Below are positions 1-9,095 of a DNA stretch of 64,000 nucleotides, in pieces. This DNA comes from Haloprofundus halophilus (GTDB lineage: Archaea > Halobacteriota > Halobacteria > Halobacteriales > Haloferacaceae). Position 1 is the stretch's first letter; each line of letters starts with the position of its first letter. The translations under genes were made by a program, and so were the position numbers. A model generated the notes under the pieces. That model was not told where the DNA came from and made no database searches. It worked only from the letters and a program-made list of their open reading frames with translations. The stretch spans positions 1,834,474-1,898,473 of the forward strand of contig NZ_QQRR01000001.1 of the NCBI RefSeq assembly GCF_003439925.1, written 5' to 3'.

Positions 1-2
1 CC

Positions 3-491
3 GGTCGTCGGTCGGTCGGGGTCGCACTCGCGTCGCTGGCCGTGCTCGCACTCGTTCTCGCCGGCGGCGCGGTGGCGACGCAACCCGACCGCGCGGTCGT
101 CGTCGAAGACGCGGACACCGGCGAACGGCTGCTCACCGCGCCGGTCGAAAACGACACGACGGTGACGCTCGCGTACAACCACAGCGTCGAGGGCAGTCCC
201 GTCCGCGACGTGTACGCGGTCCGCGGCGACGAACTCGTGATGACGCGCATGGAGTTCGCGTCGTACGGCTGGGGCTTCCCGGCACAGGCGAACGTCACCC
301 GCGAGAACGGAACGTTCGTCCACAGACCCGACGACGTCCGTCTCACGGAGCTGTACGTCTCGCCCGGTGACGTCGCCGGCCACCGGCTCCGCGTCGGCGA
401 CGAGACGTACGACCTCGTTTCGCGCTCGAACGGCGACACCGTACGGATTCACGTCGAACACCGCAGTATACTCCAACAGATGATACCATGA
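3..491 (+). CDS. DUF1850 family exported protein, TRAP-associated (5' end probably truncated by window edge)
   Basis: Small protein with an N-terminal hydrophobic segment and a beta-rich body containing the pattern Tyr-Asn-His-Ser-Val-Glu-Gly (YNHSVEGSPV) and a conserved Tyr-Gly-Trp-Gly, as expected for DUF1850. The family is known as a companion of TAXI-type TRAP transporters, and the fused TRAP permease follows immediately with a 4-nt ATGA overlap, which suggests translational coupling. The first start codon inside the window (GTG at 42) would cut the hydrophobic segment short; the frame stays open to the edge and includes two arginines before the hydrophobic run, so the true start, and probably the TAXI solute receptor gene, lie upstream. 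Function of the family is not known; a role in transporter assembly or substrate handling outside the membrane is inference. Confidence 0.8.
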   Translation, partial: GRRSVGVALASLAVLALVLAGGAVATQPDRAVVVEDADTGERLLTAPVENDTTVTLAYNHSVEGSPVRDVYAVRGDELVMTRMEFASYGWGFPAQANVTRENGTFVHRPDDVRLTELYVSPGDVAGHRLRVGDETYDLVSRSNGDTVRIHVEHRSILQQMIP

Positions 492-3196
492 CCGTCGACG
501 ACACCCCACCGGAAGAAGAGGAACTCTCCGAGGAGGAGAAGCAGGAACTCATCGACGAACTGGAGCGAAAACGGAACCTCCGCGGCGCCGCCGCCGTCGC
601 CGTCGCGTTCATCGGCATCTGTTTCTCGGCGTTTCAGATGTGGCTCGCCGCGCGCGGGTTCATCTTCGAGCTGACGCTGCCCGTCGTCGGCTCGGTGCGC
701 CTCGCCGCGCTCCAACAGCTACAGATCCGCGCGATTCACGTCGTGTTCGCGCTCGTCCTCGCGTTCATGCTCTACCCGGCGACGTCGAGCGGCGGGTTCT
801 TCTCCCGGCGACTCTCCCGGGTCGTCCCCGGACTCGAACGCAGCTACGGGGCCGACCATCCGGCGACGCGGGCGGCGACGAGCGTCCGCTCGGGCGTCCG
901 CTGGGCCATCGCCGACCCGTCCCGGCGGCGGGTGACGCCCGTCGACCTCGTGCTCGTCTTCCTGTCGGCGCTGACGGCGGCGTACATGATCACCGACTAC
1001 GAGGAGATCCAGACGATGCGCGCGCTCGGACTCGGCTCCGGGCGTACCACCGGCGAAATGTACCCCTTTCTCGCGCCGCTCGTCGACGCCGTCGCTGCGC
1101 TCGGCGTCCCGATAGACGAGGTCTCGTACGCCTTCGTTCTCGGCGCTATCGGCGTCCTGCTCGTGCTCGAAGCCACGCGGCGGACGCTCGGGACGCTGCT
1201 CATGGTCATCGTCTCGACGTTCATCCTCTACGCGCGGTACGCGGGCAACATCCCGCAGGACCTACCGTATCTCGGCATCCTCTCGACGCCCTCGGCGTCG
1301 TGGGACTCGGTGATTCAGAACCTCTGGTACAACACCGCCAACGGCGTCTTCGGCGTCCCCGTCGAGGTGAGCGTCCGCTACATCTACATCTTCGTCCTCT
1401 TCGGAGCGTTCCTGGAGATGAGCGGCGCGGGCCAGTGGTTCATCGACCTCGCGTACTCGATGACCGGGTCGCGCAAGGGCGGTCCCGCGAAGGCGAGCAT
1501 CCTCTCCAGCGGGTTCATGGGGACCATCAGCGGCTCCTCAATCGCCAACACCGTCACGACGGGCGCGTTCACCATCCCGCTGATGAAGCGCTCGGGCTAC
1601 CGACCGGAGTTCGCCGGCGGCGTCGAGGCTTCCGCCTCCTCCGGCGGGCAGATTCTCCCGCCCGTGATGGGCGCGGCGGCGTTCCTCATCGTCGAGTTCG
1701 TCGGCGTCTCCTACGACACCGTCATCGTCGCCGCGACGATACCCGCCATCGTCTTCTTCTTCGGCGTCTGGGTGATGGTCCACCTCGAAGCGTCGCGCGA
1801 GGGCATCGGCGGCGTCGACCCCTCCGAACTCGTCGCCGTCGGCAGCCACCTGCGGAGCGGCTGGTACTACCTCGCGCCCATCGCGCTGCTGCTCGTCTAC
1901 CTCATCGGCATTCGCTACTCGGTGTCGCGGTCGGCGTGGTACACCATCGTCGCCATCATCGCGCTCATCGCGCTCGTCGCCACCTACAACGAACGGACGC
2001 GCGTCCCGCTTCTCGGGACCATCGCCGCGCTGTTCGCTGCCGAGGCGGTCGCGCGCCTGTTGACGGGCGCGGGCATCGTCGGCGCGCTGACCGGCGCGGG
2101 AACCGGCGGGATGGCGCCCCGCGCCGCGCTCGACGCCGCGGCCGGACAGCTCGGCACCATCATCGTGCTCGTCAGCGCGGCGTTCCTCGTCGCGCGACCG
2201 CGACTCCCGTCGCCGCTCCTGGAGTACGACCCCGCCGTCGACGACTCGGCGGAGAAGACGGCGGACGCGCTCGGCCGCCGCTCGCTCGCCGACAACAACG
2301 CCTACCGCTTCGGGACGTTCGTGCTCAAATCGATGGAGTCCGGTGCGAGAACCGCGACGGTCGTCGTCGTCGCCGTCGCCGCCGCGGGCGTCATCCCCGG
2401 CGTCATCAGCGTCTCCGGTCTCGGCCCGAACCTCGTCGCGCTCATCGAGGCCGTCTCCGGCGGGTCGCTCATCCTCCTCCTGGTCATCACGGCCATCTCC
2501 TCTATCATCCTCGGGATGGGGATGCCGACGACGGTGACGTACATCATCCTCGTCGCGCTGCTCGGCGGCGCCATCTCGGAACTGGCGAACATCCCGCTCT
2601 TGGCGGCGCACCTGTTCATCCTCTACTTCGGCGTCATCGCCGACATCACGCCGCCGGTCGCCGTCGCGGCCTACGCCGCCTCCGGCGTGGCGAAGTCCGA
2701 CCCGTTCAAGACGGGTGTCGAGGCGTTCACGCTCTCTCTGAACAAGGCTATCGTCCCGTTCGCGTTCGTCTTCGCGCCGGGCATCCTGCTCATCCGCGGC
2801 GAGAGCACCGAGCAGTACCACATCATCAACTTCGCCGACGTCGCCGACCTCGGCTACTTCGTCCCGGAGGTGGTCGTCCCCATCGTCGGGCTGTTCCTCG
2901 GGGTGTTCGCGCTCGGTCCGACTATCATCGGCTATCTCTACTCGCCGCTCGGCAGCGCCGAGCGCTCGCTGTTCGCCGTCTCCTCGATTCTGCTCATGGC
3001 GCCGCAGATGCTCCTCGACCCGCTGTTCACGATTCTCTCGGGAGCCGGGATGAGCGTCGGCGTCGAGATACTGACGCTCGACCTGCTGCTTCGGGCGGTC
3101 GGCGGCGTGCTGTTGGGGGCGCTGACGCTTCTGAACCGGCGGCAGATGGAAGGCGAGCGCGCCGAACCGTCGTCGGCGTCGCCGACGACCGACTGA
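488..3196 (+). CDS. TRAP transporter fused permease (TAXI family, 4TM + 12TM)
   Basis: 902-residue polytopic membrane protein. The N-terminus (about 25 residues) is acidic and cytoplasmic; residues about 35-95 and 150-250 hold the DctQ-like small-permease segments, and about 280 onward the DctM-like large permease. The hallmark glycine/serine-rich stretch GSSIANTVTTGAF followed by EASASSGGQILPPVMGAAAF (near residues 345-400) and GMGMPTTVTYI (near 675) are typical of fused TAXI permeases. These secondary transporters use ion gradients with a periplasmic-type TAXI receptor to import organic acids; substrate cannot be told here. Starts at an ATG overlapping the stop of the DUF1850 gene. Confidence 0.95.
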   Translation: MTVDDTPPEEEELSEEEKQELIDELERKRNLRGAAAVAVAFIGICFSAFQMWLAARGFIFELTLPVVGSVRLAALQQLQIRAIHVVFALVLAFMLYPATSSGGFFSRRLSRVVPGLERSYGADHPATRAATSVRSGVRWAIADPSRRRVTPVDLVLVFLSALTAAYMITDYEEIQTMRALGLGSGRTTGEMYPFLAPLVDAVAALGVPIDEVSYAFVLGAIGVLLVLEATRRTLGTLLMVIVSTFILYARYAGNIPQDLPYLGILSTPSASWDSVIQNLWYNTANGVFGVPVEVSVRYIYIFVLFGAFLEMSGAGQWFIDLAYSMTGSRKGGPAKASILSSGFMGTISGSSIANTVTTGAFTIPLMKRSGYRPEFAGGVEASASSGGQILPPVMGAAAFLIVEFVGVSYDTVIVAATIPAIVFFFGVWVMVHLEASREGIGGVDPSELVAVGSHLRSGWYYLAPIALLLVYLIGIRYSVSRSAWYTIVAIIALIALVATYNERTRVPLLGTIAALFAAEAVARLLTGAGIVGALTGAGTGGMAPRAALDAAAGQLGTIIVLVSAAFLVARPRLPSPLLEYDPAVDDSAEKTADALGRRSLADNNAYRFGTFVLKSMESGARTATVVVVAVAAAGVIPGVISVSGLGPNLVALIEAVSGGSLILLLVITAISSIILGMGMPTTVTYIILVALLGGAISELANIPLLAAHLFILYFGVIADITPPVAVAAYAASGVAKSDPFKTGVEAFTLSLNKAIVPFAFVFAPGILLIRGESTEQYHIINFADVADLGYFVPEVVVPIVGLFLGVFALGPTIIGYLYSPLGSAERSLFAVSSILLMAPQMLLDPLFTILSGAGMSVGVEILTLDLLLRAVGGVLLGALTLLNRRQMEGERAEPSSASPTTD

Positions 3197-3218
3197 GAGC
3201 GGCTTTCTTTTCCCGATT

Positions 3219-3572
3219 CTACGACCGCTGTCCGCTCGTCAGCGACCGCTCGACGCGGTACGCGACGCCCGCGAACGCGGTGAGACCGGCGACGGCGAGA
3301 AGCGAGAACAGCGGTCCGAACGACCCGAACCCGGCGATGCCGGTGGCTACGCCGAGCGCGACAAGAACCGAAAACGCGTTCGCGGCAGTCGTCCCGACCG
3401 CTCCGAGACGCGACCGTGCGTCGCGCACCGTCCATCGGACGAACGCCACGGAGAGCGTCCGAACGACGAGATACGTCGCCGCGAACGAGACCAACGCGAG
3501 CAGGACGACGAACGCCAGTTCCGGCGCGTATTCGGGAAGTGAGGCTTCGCTTCCCGCGAGTTGGAGGAGCAT
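3219..3572 (-). CDS. Small integral membrane protein, unknown function
   Basis: 117 residues with a first membrane segment at about 18-40 (rich in Leu, Val, Ala), a basic loop around residues 48-56, and a hydrophobic hairpin at about 62-105, ending in a short charged tail. The pattern resembles the membrane part of small mechanosensitive-channel-like haloarchaeal proteins, but I see no decisive motif. It is convergent with the TRAP permease (22-nt gap) and lies 68 nt from the start side of the oxidoreductase gene's 3' end. A TATA-like run lies just upstream of its start (around 3595-3601). Function unassigned. Confidence 0.65.
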   Translation of the reverse strand: MLLQLAGSEASLPEYAPELAFVVLLALVSFAATYLVVRTLSVAFVRWTVRDARSRLGAVGTTAANAFSVLVALGVATGIAGFGSFGPLFSLLAVAGLTAFAGVAYRVERSLTSGQRS

Positions 3573-3640
3573 GCGTCCCGCTTTTCGGACAGTCGATATA
3601 AGTGTTCAGACGACGACCCCTTCTCACTTCCCGCTCGGCC

Positions 3641-4795
3641 TCAGAACCGGTCGACGCCGAACGGTTCGAGTTCCCCGGTCGCGTCCTCGCCGCGGACCGC
3701 GTCGGCGACGAGTTTGCCGCTGTACGGCCCCAGTTGGAGCCCGGTCGGTCCGTGGCCCGTCGCCACGAACGCGCCGTCGACGCCGGGCACCTCGCCCAGA
3801 ACGGGCAGTCCGTCCTTGGCGAGCGGTCGCAGTCCCACTCGGGCCTCCCGAAGCGACGCGTCCGCGAGTCCCGGTGCGACGCGGAGAATCTCGCTGAACA
3901 CGTCGTGCAGACCCTCGACGGTCGTCTTCGGTTCGAACCCCGCACCCGTCTCGCGGGTCGCGCCGACGGCGACGCGGCCGTCGTCCCACGAGACGAGGTA
4001 CTTGTGGCGGTAGGGGCTGACGATAGGCCAGCCCTCGGTGTCGGCGTCGAGGTCCAGGTGGACGATCTGGCCGCGCTGCGGTTCGACCGGTATCTCGACG
4101 CCCAACTGCGCGCCGAAGGCGTTCGACCACGCCCCGCCCGCGACGACGACGGCGTCGGCGGCGAGTTCCGTCTCATCGACGACGACACCCGTCACCTCGT
4201 CGCCGTCGACGACGAGCGACTCGACGCTCGCCTCCAACGTATCGAGGCCGTGGTTCTCGCCCGCGCGGCGGAGCGCCCCCTCGAACGTCTGCCCGTCGAC
4301 GCGGGCGGCGTCGTCGTAGTAGAACGCTCGCTCCGACTCGCCCAGCGGCGGGAAGCGCTCGCGGGCCTCCTCGGAGCTGAGTTCGTGAACCGTCCCCTCG
4401 GCGGGCGGTTCGCCGGCGGCCTGTCGCTCGCGGATGCGCGCGAGCACCTCGTCGTACTGTTCGGCCTCCTCGGCGTCGAACGCGACGTTCAGCAGCCCCC
4501 GTTTCGCGTAGCCGTGCGGTCCGTCCTGCTCCGCTTCCAGCGCCGCCACGAGTTCGCCGTAGTAGTCGACGGCCGTCGTCGCGAAGTCGAACCACGTGCT
4601 GTCGCCGCCGCGACTGCTCGTCGCCGCCGAGAGGATGCCCGCGCCGGCGTCGGTCGCTCTCCCCTCGTCGCGCCGGTCGACGAGCAGCGTCTCGCACCCC
4701 TCGCGGGCGAGATGGTAGGCAGCGGACGCGCCGACGATGCCGCCGCCGACGACGATAGCCTCGTACGCCCCGTCCGTCTCGTCTCGTTCGGTCAT
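3641..4795 (-). CDS. FAD-dependent amine/glycine oxidase-like oxidoreductase (DAO family)
   Basis: 384 residues. Rossmann dinucleotide motif VVGGGIVGASAAYHLA at about 15-30, followed by an acidic residue in LLVDRR; C-terminal FAD/substrate segment RPLAKDGLPVLGEVPGVDG and ATGHGPTGLQLGPYSG. This is the DadA/ThiO-like D-amino-acid oxidase superfamily (glycine oxidase, sarcosine oxidase, dehydrogenase members). Substrate cannot be inferred: no amino-acid pathway gene is directly adjacent, and the next genes are an IMPACT-family protein and membrane proteins. A second DAO-family protein is encoded at 45.3-46.5 kb. Confidence 0.88.
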   Translation of the reverse strand: MTERDETDGAYEAIVVGGGIVGASAAYHLAREGCETLLVDRRDEGRATDAGAGILSAATSSRGGDSTWFDFATTAVDYYGELVAALEAEQDGPHGYAKRGLLNVAFDAEEAEQYDEVLARIRERQAAGEPPAEGTVHELSSEEARERFPPLGESERAFYYDDAARVDGQTFEGALRRAGENHGLDTLEASVESLVVDGDEVTGVVVDETELAADAVVVAGGAWSNAFGAQLGVEIPVEPQRGQIVHLDLDADTEGWPIVSPYRHKYLVSWDDGRVAVGATRETGAGFEPKTTVEGLHDVFSEILRVAPGLADASLREARVGLRPLAKDGLPVLGEVPGVDGAFVATGHGPTGLQLGPYSGKLVADAVRGEDATGELEPFGVDRF

Positions 4796-4853
4796 GTTTC
4801 GGGCGACGTAACCCGCCGCCGTGAGTGTGTCGTTGGCGGAACTGCGCGAGTGC

Positions 4854-5483
4854 TCACCCTCCGAGTTCGACCCGTCCGCTCGTGGCGTTCCGCAGTCGCT
4901 CCCTGAGGGCGTCGGCGTCGTCGACGGGCACCCGGACCTCGAATCGGACCGACTCCTCGTAGTCGGCGTCGAACTCGACGCCCGCGCTCTCCAGGATACC
5001 GCGGACCGTCCCCGAGTCGTCGTACTCGACCTCCGCGGAGAACGTCTCGTGCGGCAGTTCCTCGACGACGCCCGCGGCCTCGACGGCCTCCTTGACGGCG
5101 CGGGAGTACGACCGCGCGAGGCCGCCGACGCCGAGGTTCGTCCCGCCGTAGTAGCGCGTCACGACGGCGACGACGTTTCTGATGTCCTGCTGGACGAGCA
5201 CGTTCAGCGCCGGCTTCCCCGACGACCCGGTCGGTTCCCCGTCGTCGCTCTGGTACTCCCGGAGCATCACGTCACCCGGGTTCGACGCCGAGGCGGGGCC
5301 CGCGGGGACGCGGTAGGCGGGAACGTTGTGGGTTGCGTCCGGGTGTTTCTCCTCGATTTCGGCGACGAACGCCTCCGCGGCGTCGACGCCGTCGGCGGGG
5401 GAGACGTAGCCGATGAACTCCGAGCCGCGGACCTCGAACTGCGCGCTCGCCCGCCCGGCGACGGTGCGATAGGCGTCGGTCAT
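4854..5483 (-). CDS. YigZ/IMPACT family protein (UPF0029)
   Basis: 209 residues from the ATG at 5483. The upstream extension of the frame (to 5582) is arginine/proline rich and unlike the family, so I prefer the internal start MTDAYRTVAG. The family signature appears as SDDGEPTGSSGKP (about residue 75) and VVTRYYGGTNLGVGGLARSY (about 105-124). C-terminal part is a ferredoxin-fold EF-G domain IV-like module (DUF1949). Bacterial YigZ and eukaryotic IMPACT are linked to translation or nucleotide-binding control; the archaeal role is unknown. Confidence 0.88.
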   Translation of the reverse strand: MTDAYRTVAGRASAQFEVRGSEFIGYVSPADGVDAAEAFVAEIEEKHPDATHNVPAYRVPAGPASASNPGDVMLREYQSDDGEPTGSSGKPALNVLVQQDIRNVVAVVTRYYGGTNLGVGGLARSYSRAVKEAVEAAGVVEELPHETFSAEVEYDDSGTVRGILESAGVEFDADYEESVRFEVRVPVDDADALRERLRNATSGRVELGG

Positions 5484-5541
5484 GGTCGTGTGCGCGGGGC
5501 GCGGGGAGAAAGGGTTGTCTCTGTCGTTCCACCGGTCCGGT

Positions 5542-6015
5542 TCAGCGGTCGAGGCCGACGAGGGCCGCGAACGCGCCGACACCGACCAGTTCGGCGAACA
5601 TCGACACGAAGTCGCGCGGCTCTTCGAGGAGGTGTTCGAGGATGGTCGCGAGCGGTCCCTGGGCGTGTCCGCCGGGGACGAGGCCGCCGTGGTCGCCGAG
5701 ATGCCACCAGGCGTAGCCGAGGACGTACGCGGCGAGCACCGCCGCCGCGAGGGCGTACAGCGCGCGGTCGCGGCGGCCGAGCAGCATCGCGCCGACGACG
5801 CCGAGAAGCAGCAGTCCGGAGGGGACGAACAGGTACGGTCGGGGGTCGGCGAACGACCCCGCCTGCAGGTAGGCGAGCAGCCGCGGGAACCCCCACCAGA
5901 GGTGGATGGTCGCCGCGACGAACGCCGCCTGCCCGGCGACGAGGCGCGTGACGGTGACGCCCGCGCTCTCGGTGGTCGTCGGCTCGCTCGACCGCACCGC
6001 CGTCGGCTTGTCCAT
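5542..6015 (-). CDS. Four-TM membrane protein, unknown function
   Basis: 157 residues from ATG at 6015 (an ATG at 6054 would add 13 residues, and I cannot rule it out). Hydrophobic segments lie at roughly residues 21-40, 57-75, 82-104 and near the C-terminus (139-155). Two features stand out: HLWWGFPRLL in the first segment and a histidine-rich loop WWHLGDHGG plus GGHAQGP, which could bind a metal or haem but this is speculative. Lies between the IMPACT-like gene (58-nt gap) and the ACT-domain gene. Not recognised as a named family. Confidence 0.65.
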   Translation of the reverse strand: MDKPTAVRSSEPTTTESAGVTVTRLVAGQAAFVAATIHLWWGFPRLLAYLQAGSFADPRPYLFVPSGLLLLGVVGAMLLGRRDRALYALAAAVLAAYVLGYAWWHLGDHGGLVPGGHAQGPLATILEHLLEEPRDFVSMFAELVGVGAFAALVGLDR

Positions 6016-6083
6016 GCGCGTTTTTGGCCCCTCGGGGTAGATTACGCTGTTCATCGCCGGTCGGCGTTCGAGCCCCGAACCAC

Positions 6084-6587
6084 TCAGGCGAGACTGATGC
6101 GGCGGACGAACGGGAGCGCCGAGATCTCGTTGAGCAGGTCGCCGGGGATGGGGTCGTCGGTGACGATGTACAGTTTCGGCTCGTCGGTGAACTCGGGGTC
6201 TTCGCTTATCGTCTGGCGGATGCTGATGCCCTCGTCGGCCAACAGCGTCGTGATCGTCGAGACGATACCCGGTTCGTCGGCGTCGCCGACCTCGACGGTC
6301 AGCGCGGCCAAGTCGAGCACGGGCGCGAGGCTCAACAGACTCGGGATGGCGCTGATGTTCTGGAAGATGGGCCGCAGGTCGTCGTCGGCGAGAACCGCCT
6401 CCGTCGTCGAGTCGATGACGCGGCGGTCGACGCCGATCTCGCGGGCGATCTGGGTGTTCGGAATCTCGATACTGCCGGAGACGACGCGTCCCTCGTCGTT
6501 GACCGAAAAGCCGCGTTCGAGGAGCAGACGGATGACCGCCTGTTGGCTCGGACTCCCCTCGAACTTCTCCATGATTTCGTCGAACAT
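6084..6587 (-). CDS. ACT-domain regulator with N-terminal winged-helix-like domain
   Basis: 167 residues. The first ~80 residues form a helical DNA-binding-like module (FEGSPSQQAVIRLLLERGFS ... IAREIGVDRRVIDSTTEAVL), followed at about 95-165 by an ACT fold: LTVEVGDADEPGIVSTITTLLADEGISI is the typical beta-alpha-beta ligand segment with the conserved glycine of the DEPGIV turn. Such haloarchaeal proteins are thought to sense amino acids; effector and target are unknown. A single gene with its promoter facing the divergent zinc-ribbon gene at 6684. Confidence 0.82.
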   Translation of the reverse strand: MFDEIMEKFEGSPSQQAVIRLLLERGFSVNDEGRVVSGSIEIPNTQIAREIGVDRRVIDSTTEAVLADDDLRPIFQNISAIPSLLSLAPVLDLAALTVEVGDADEPGIVSTITTLLADEGISIRQTISEDPEFTDEPKLYIVTDDPIPGDLLNEISALPFVRRISLA

Positions 6588-6683
6588 TCGCTTGCGAGTG
6601 CCTGCGCGCCTCGCGGTCTTAGTTGTGGCCGTCTCCGCCGGCCGCGCCGTTGGTTTTTAGCCGCCGGCCCGCGCGTCTGGCGT

Positions 6684-7529
6684 ATGGCCGACCTCGACTC
6701 GTGTTACTTCTGCGGGACGTTCGGCGACGGCCTCACCGAACTCGCCGTCGTCCCGCCGCGGTTCGACCCGACCGACGACCAGCAGCGGACGGTCGTGCTC
6801 TGTACGACCTGCCGGCAGAAACTCGGCACTGTCCTCGAACCGCTCGTCGACGTGCTCGGCGGCGCTGAACCGGCGAGCGGCTCTTCGACCCCCGACGCGT
6901 CGTCCCCGTCGCCGGAACCTGTCGAAACCACCGACGCCACCGACACCGCCGACGCTGACGACGCTGCCGAAACCACCGACGCCACCGACGACGCCCGACC
7001 CGACGAGGGGATACAGACGGAGTCGAACCCGGACCCGGAACAGACGCCTACGGTACCGTCGCCGGGCGACGCCATCGACACGACCGGGTTCGACGACCCG
7101 CTCGCGCTCGACGCCGAGGGCGTTACTATCGGGACGCCGGTCGGCGAGGGGACGAACGACGACGACGATGGCGACGACGCCACGTCCGCTCCCGACAGCG
7201 ACGGGAGCGATGCGAGCGTCGACCCCGACGAAGGCAGTGAAGGAAACGACCGCGACGACGCCGGCCACGACGAGAACGACGCTGACTACGACGAGGACGA
7301 CGCTGACTACGACGAGAACGACGCGGCCGCACGCGCCGAGGAACCCGCCGAGTTCAGAACCGTGATGCGGCTGCTCTCCAATCGGGAGTTCCCCGTCGAC
7401 CGCGCGGAGATCGAGTCGCTCGCCTCGGGCGCGTACGACCTCGACGACTCGCAGGTCCGCGACATTCTCGACCACGCCGTCGACCGCGGCGTGCTCGCCG
7501 AGCGAAACGGACAGTTACACCGCGACTGA
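6684..7529 (+). CDS. Zinc-ribbon / acidic linker / winged-helix protein, haloarchaeal hypothetical
   Basis: 281 residues from ATG 6684 (the frame is open further upstream but that part is antisense to the ACT gene). N-terminus has two CxxC pairs, C7/C10 and C40/C43, a probable zinc ribbon. Residues about 60-220 are low-complexity Asp/Thr/Glu-rich, with repeats of TDATD and ENDADYDED type. The C-terminal ~60 residues (RTVMRLLSNREFPVDRAEIE ... RDILDHAVDRGVLAERNG) look like a winged helix. The arrangement of small zinc domain, disordered acidic spacer and wHTH suggests a nucleic-acid-associated or transcription-related function, which is inference. Confidence 0.75.
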   Translation: MADLDSCYFCGTFGDGLTELAVVPPRFDPTDDQQRTVVLCTTCRQKLGTVLEPLVDVLGGAEPASGSSTPDASSPSPEPVETTDATDTADADDAAETTDATDDARPDEGIQTESNPDPEQTPTVPSPGDAIDTTGFDDPLALDAEGVTIGTPVGEGTNDDDDGDDATSAPDSDGSDASVDPDEGSEGNDRDDAGHDENDADYDEDDADYDENDAAARAEEPAEFRTVMRLLSNREFPVDRAEIESLASGAYDLDDSQVRDILDHAVDRGVLAERNGQLHRD

Positions 7530-7592
7530 GCCCCGAGTCCCCCTCCCGCGACGGACCGAACGCGTTTTCGCGCTCGTCCGCGCGATTCGAGT

Positions 7593-8147
7593 ATGAACGA
7601 CGTGTTGTGGGAACCCGACGACGGCGCTGGACTCGAACATCTGCGGTACGAAACCGGGCCGCTGTCGGCCGACTCGGTCGTCCTCGGCGTCGACGAGGGA
7701 GGCCGCTTCCGGATTCGGTACGCGCTCGACTGCGACGCCGACGGACGCGTCCGCTCGGTGTCGGTCGAGTCGTTCGACGGTGAGGCGGGTCTCGAACTCG
7801 CCGCGGACGGCGAGGGTCGGTGGACCGACGGCGACGGCGCGCCGATTCCCGAACTCGACGGCTGTCTGGACGTGGACATCTCGGCGACGCCGTTTACGAA
7901 CGCGCTTCCGATTCGCCGGCTGAACCTCGCTTCCGGCGAGTCGGCGACGCTCTCGATGGTGTACGTCTCGGTTCCGGCGTTCGAGGTTTCAGCGGTCCAG
8001 CAGCGGTACACCTGTCTGGACCCGGTCGACGCCGACGGCGGCCGTTTCCGCTACGAGAGCCTGACGAGCGGCTTTTCGGCCGAGATTCCGGTCGACTCCG
8101 AGGGGGTCGTCCGCGACTACCCGGACCTGTTCCGACGGACCGACTGA
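7593..8147 (+). CDS. Putative glycolipid-binding family protein (DUF1089-like)
   Basis: 184 residues, all-beta composition, no signal peptide or membrane segment. The pattern of strands with RYALDCDADGRVRSV, GCLDVDISATPFTNALPIRR near the middle and RYTCLDPV with FRYESLTSGFSAEIPVDSEG toward the C-terminus matches the putative glycolipid-binding family (PF06475-like). The biochemical role in archaea is undefined. Independent gene, 63 nt downstream of the zinc-ribbon gene, convergent with hisB. Confidence 0.72.
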   Translation: MNDVLWEPDDGAGLEHLRYETGPLSADSVVLGVDEGGRFRIRYALDCDADGRVRSVSVESFDGEAGLELAADGEGRWTDGDGAPIPELDGCLDVDISATPFTNALPIRRLNLASGESATLSMVYVSVPAFEVSAVQQRYTCLDPVDADGGRFRYESLTSGFSAEIPVDSEGVVRDYPDLFRRTD

Positions 8148-8169
8148 GGAGGACGTTCCGGTTCCGCGC

Positions 8170-8763
8170 TCACAGTTCGCCTTTCGTGCTCGGCGTGTCG
8201 TCGGCGCGGCGCTCGTCGATGCGGGTCGCGTCGTCGAGCGCCCGCGTGAGCGCCTTGAACAGCGCCTCGACCTCGTGGTGGGCGTTGACGCCGCGCTCGA
8301 CGTCGACGTGGAGCGTCAGGCCGGCGTTCATCGCCAGCGAGTACGCGAAGTGCCGCGCCATGTCGCTCGAAAAGTCGCCGATCCGGTCCTGCGAGAACTC
8401 GCCCTCGAAGTCGAAGTGCGGCCGGCCGCTCACGTCGACGACGACGCCGACGACGGCCTCGTCCAGCGGCACCTTCCGGTCGGCGTAGCGGACGATGCCG
8501 CGTTTGTCGCCGAGGGCGTCCTCGAACGCCTCGCCGAGCACGATGGCGACGTCCTCGACGGTGTGGTGGTCGTCGACGTGCAGGTCGCCGTCGCACTCCA
8601 CGTCGAGGTCGAAGAGGCCGTGTTTGGCGAACGCGGTCAGCATGTGGTCGAAGAAGCCGATGCCGGTGTCGACGTCGGCCTCGCCGGTGCCGTCGACGTC
8701 GAGCGTGAGGTCGATGGTGGTCTCCGCCGTCTCGCGGAACACGGCGGCCGTGCGGTCGCTCAT
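8170..8763 (-). CDS. hisB: Imidazoleglycerol-phosphate dehydratase HisB
   Basis: 197 residues, the usual length for the monofunctional enzyme. It dehydrates imidazole glycerol phosphate to imidazole acetol phosphate in histidine synthesis. Manganese-binding histidine motifs are present: [16 protein letters not shown] (about 36-51), DDHHTVED (about 64-71) and the second-repeat copy [18 protein letters not shown] and [19 protein letters not shown]. Not clustered with hisA, which is 0.4 kb away on the same strand but separated by a small plus-strand gene. Confidence 0.97.
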   Translation of the reverse strand: MSDRTAAVFRETAETTIDLTLDVDGTGEADVDTGIGFFDHMLTAFAKHGLFDLDVECDGDLHVDDHHTVEDVAIVLGEAFEDALGDKRGIVRYADRKVPLDEAVVGVVVDVSGRPHFDFEGEFSQDRIGDFSSDMARHFAYSLAMNAGLTLHVDVERGVNAHHEVEALFKALTRALDDATRIDERRADDTPSTKGEL

Positions 8764-8930
8764 GCTCGCACCTCGGACGCCGCGCGTATCACCGTTGCGC
8801 TCTCACACACCCGCGACGCGTCACCGCGGCCACGCTCACAACCCGACACCGAGATTACACTCGTCTGACGCGAGGCAGACGGCCGTCTGCTACCTTTTGA
8901 TATGTCTGAAGTGTTTCTCGGCGAGCACCG

Positions 8931-9095
8931 ATGAAGCGCGAACTGACGATAGCGCTCACACTCGTCGTGGGGGTGCTGTTCGTCTCCTCGATGACGTTCA
9001 CCGGCGTCGTGCTCGGTGTCGTCCTCGTCCTGCTCGCGGCCGTCGGCACCGTCGACGCGCTCGAACGCGGCGTCGGCTGCCGGTTCCGTCACTGA
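8931..9095 (+). CDS. 54-residue two-TM small membrane protein
   Basis: ATG at 8931, stop TGA at 9093-9095. The product starts MKRELTIALTLVVG and has two hydrophobic stretches (about 5-20 and 24-40) separated by SSMTFTG, then a short charged tail ending with RFRH. A TATA-like element (TTTTGATA, 8894-8901) lies about 30 nt upstream, which fits a leaderless or nearly leaderless haloarchaeal transcript. Small hydrophobic proteins of this kind are common between haloarchaeal genes; function is unknown. It sits between hisB and hisA, divergent from hisB. Confidence 0.6.
   Translation: MKRELTIALTLVVGVLFVSSMTFTGVVLGVVLVLLAAVGTVDALERGVGCRFRH

Noticed and set aside
640..3897. Long plus-strand ORF of 1085 codons overlapping the TRAP permease
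   Set aside because: Arg/His/Pro-rich shadow frame typical of GC-rich DNA; the permease in the other frame has clear family motifs.
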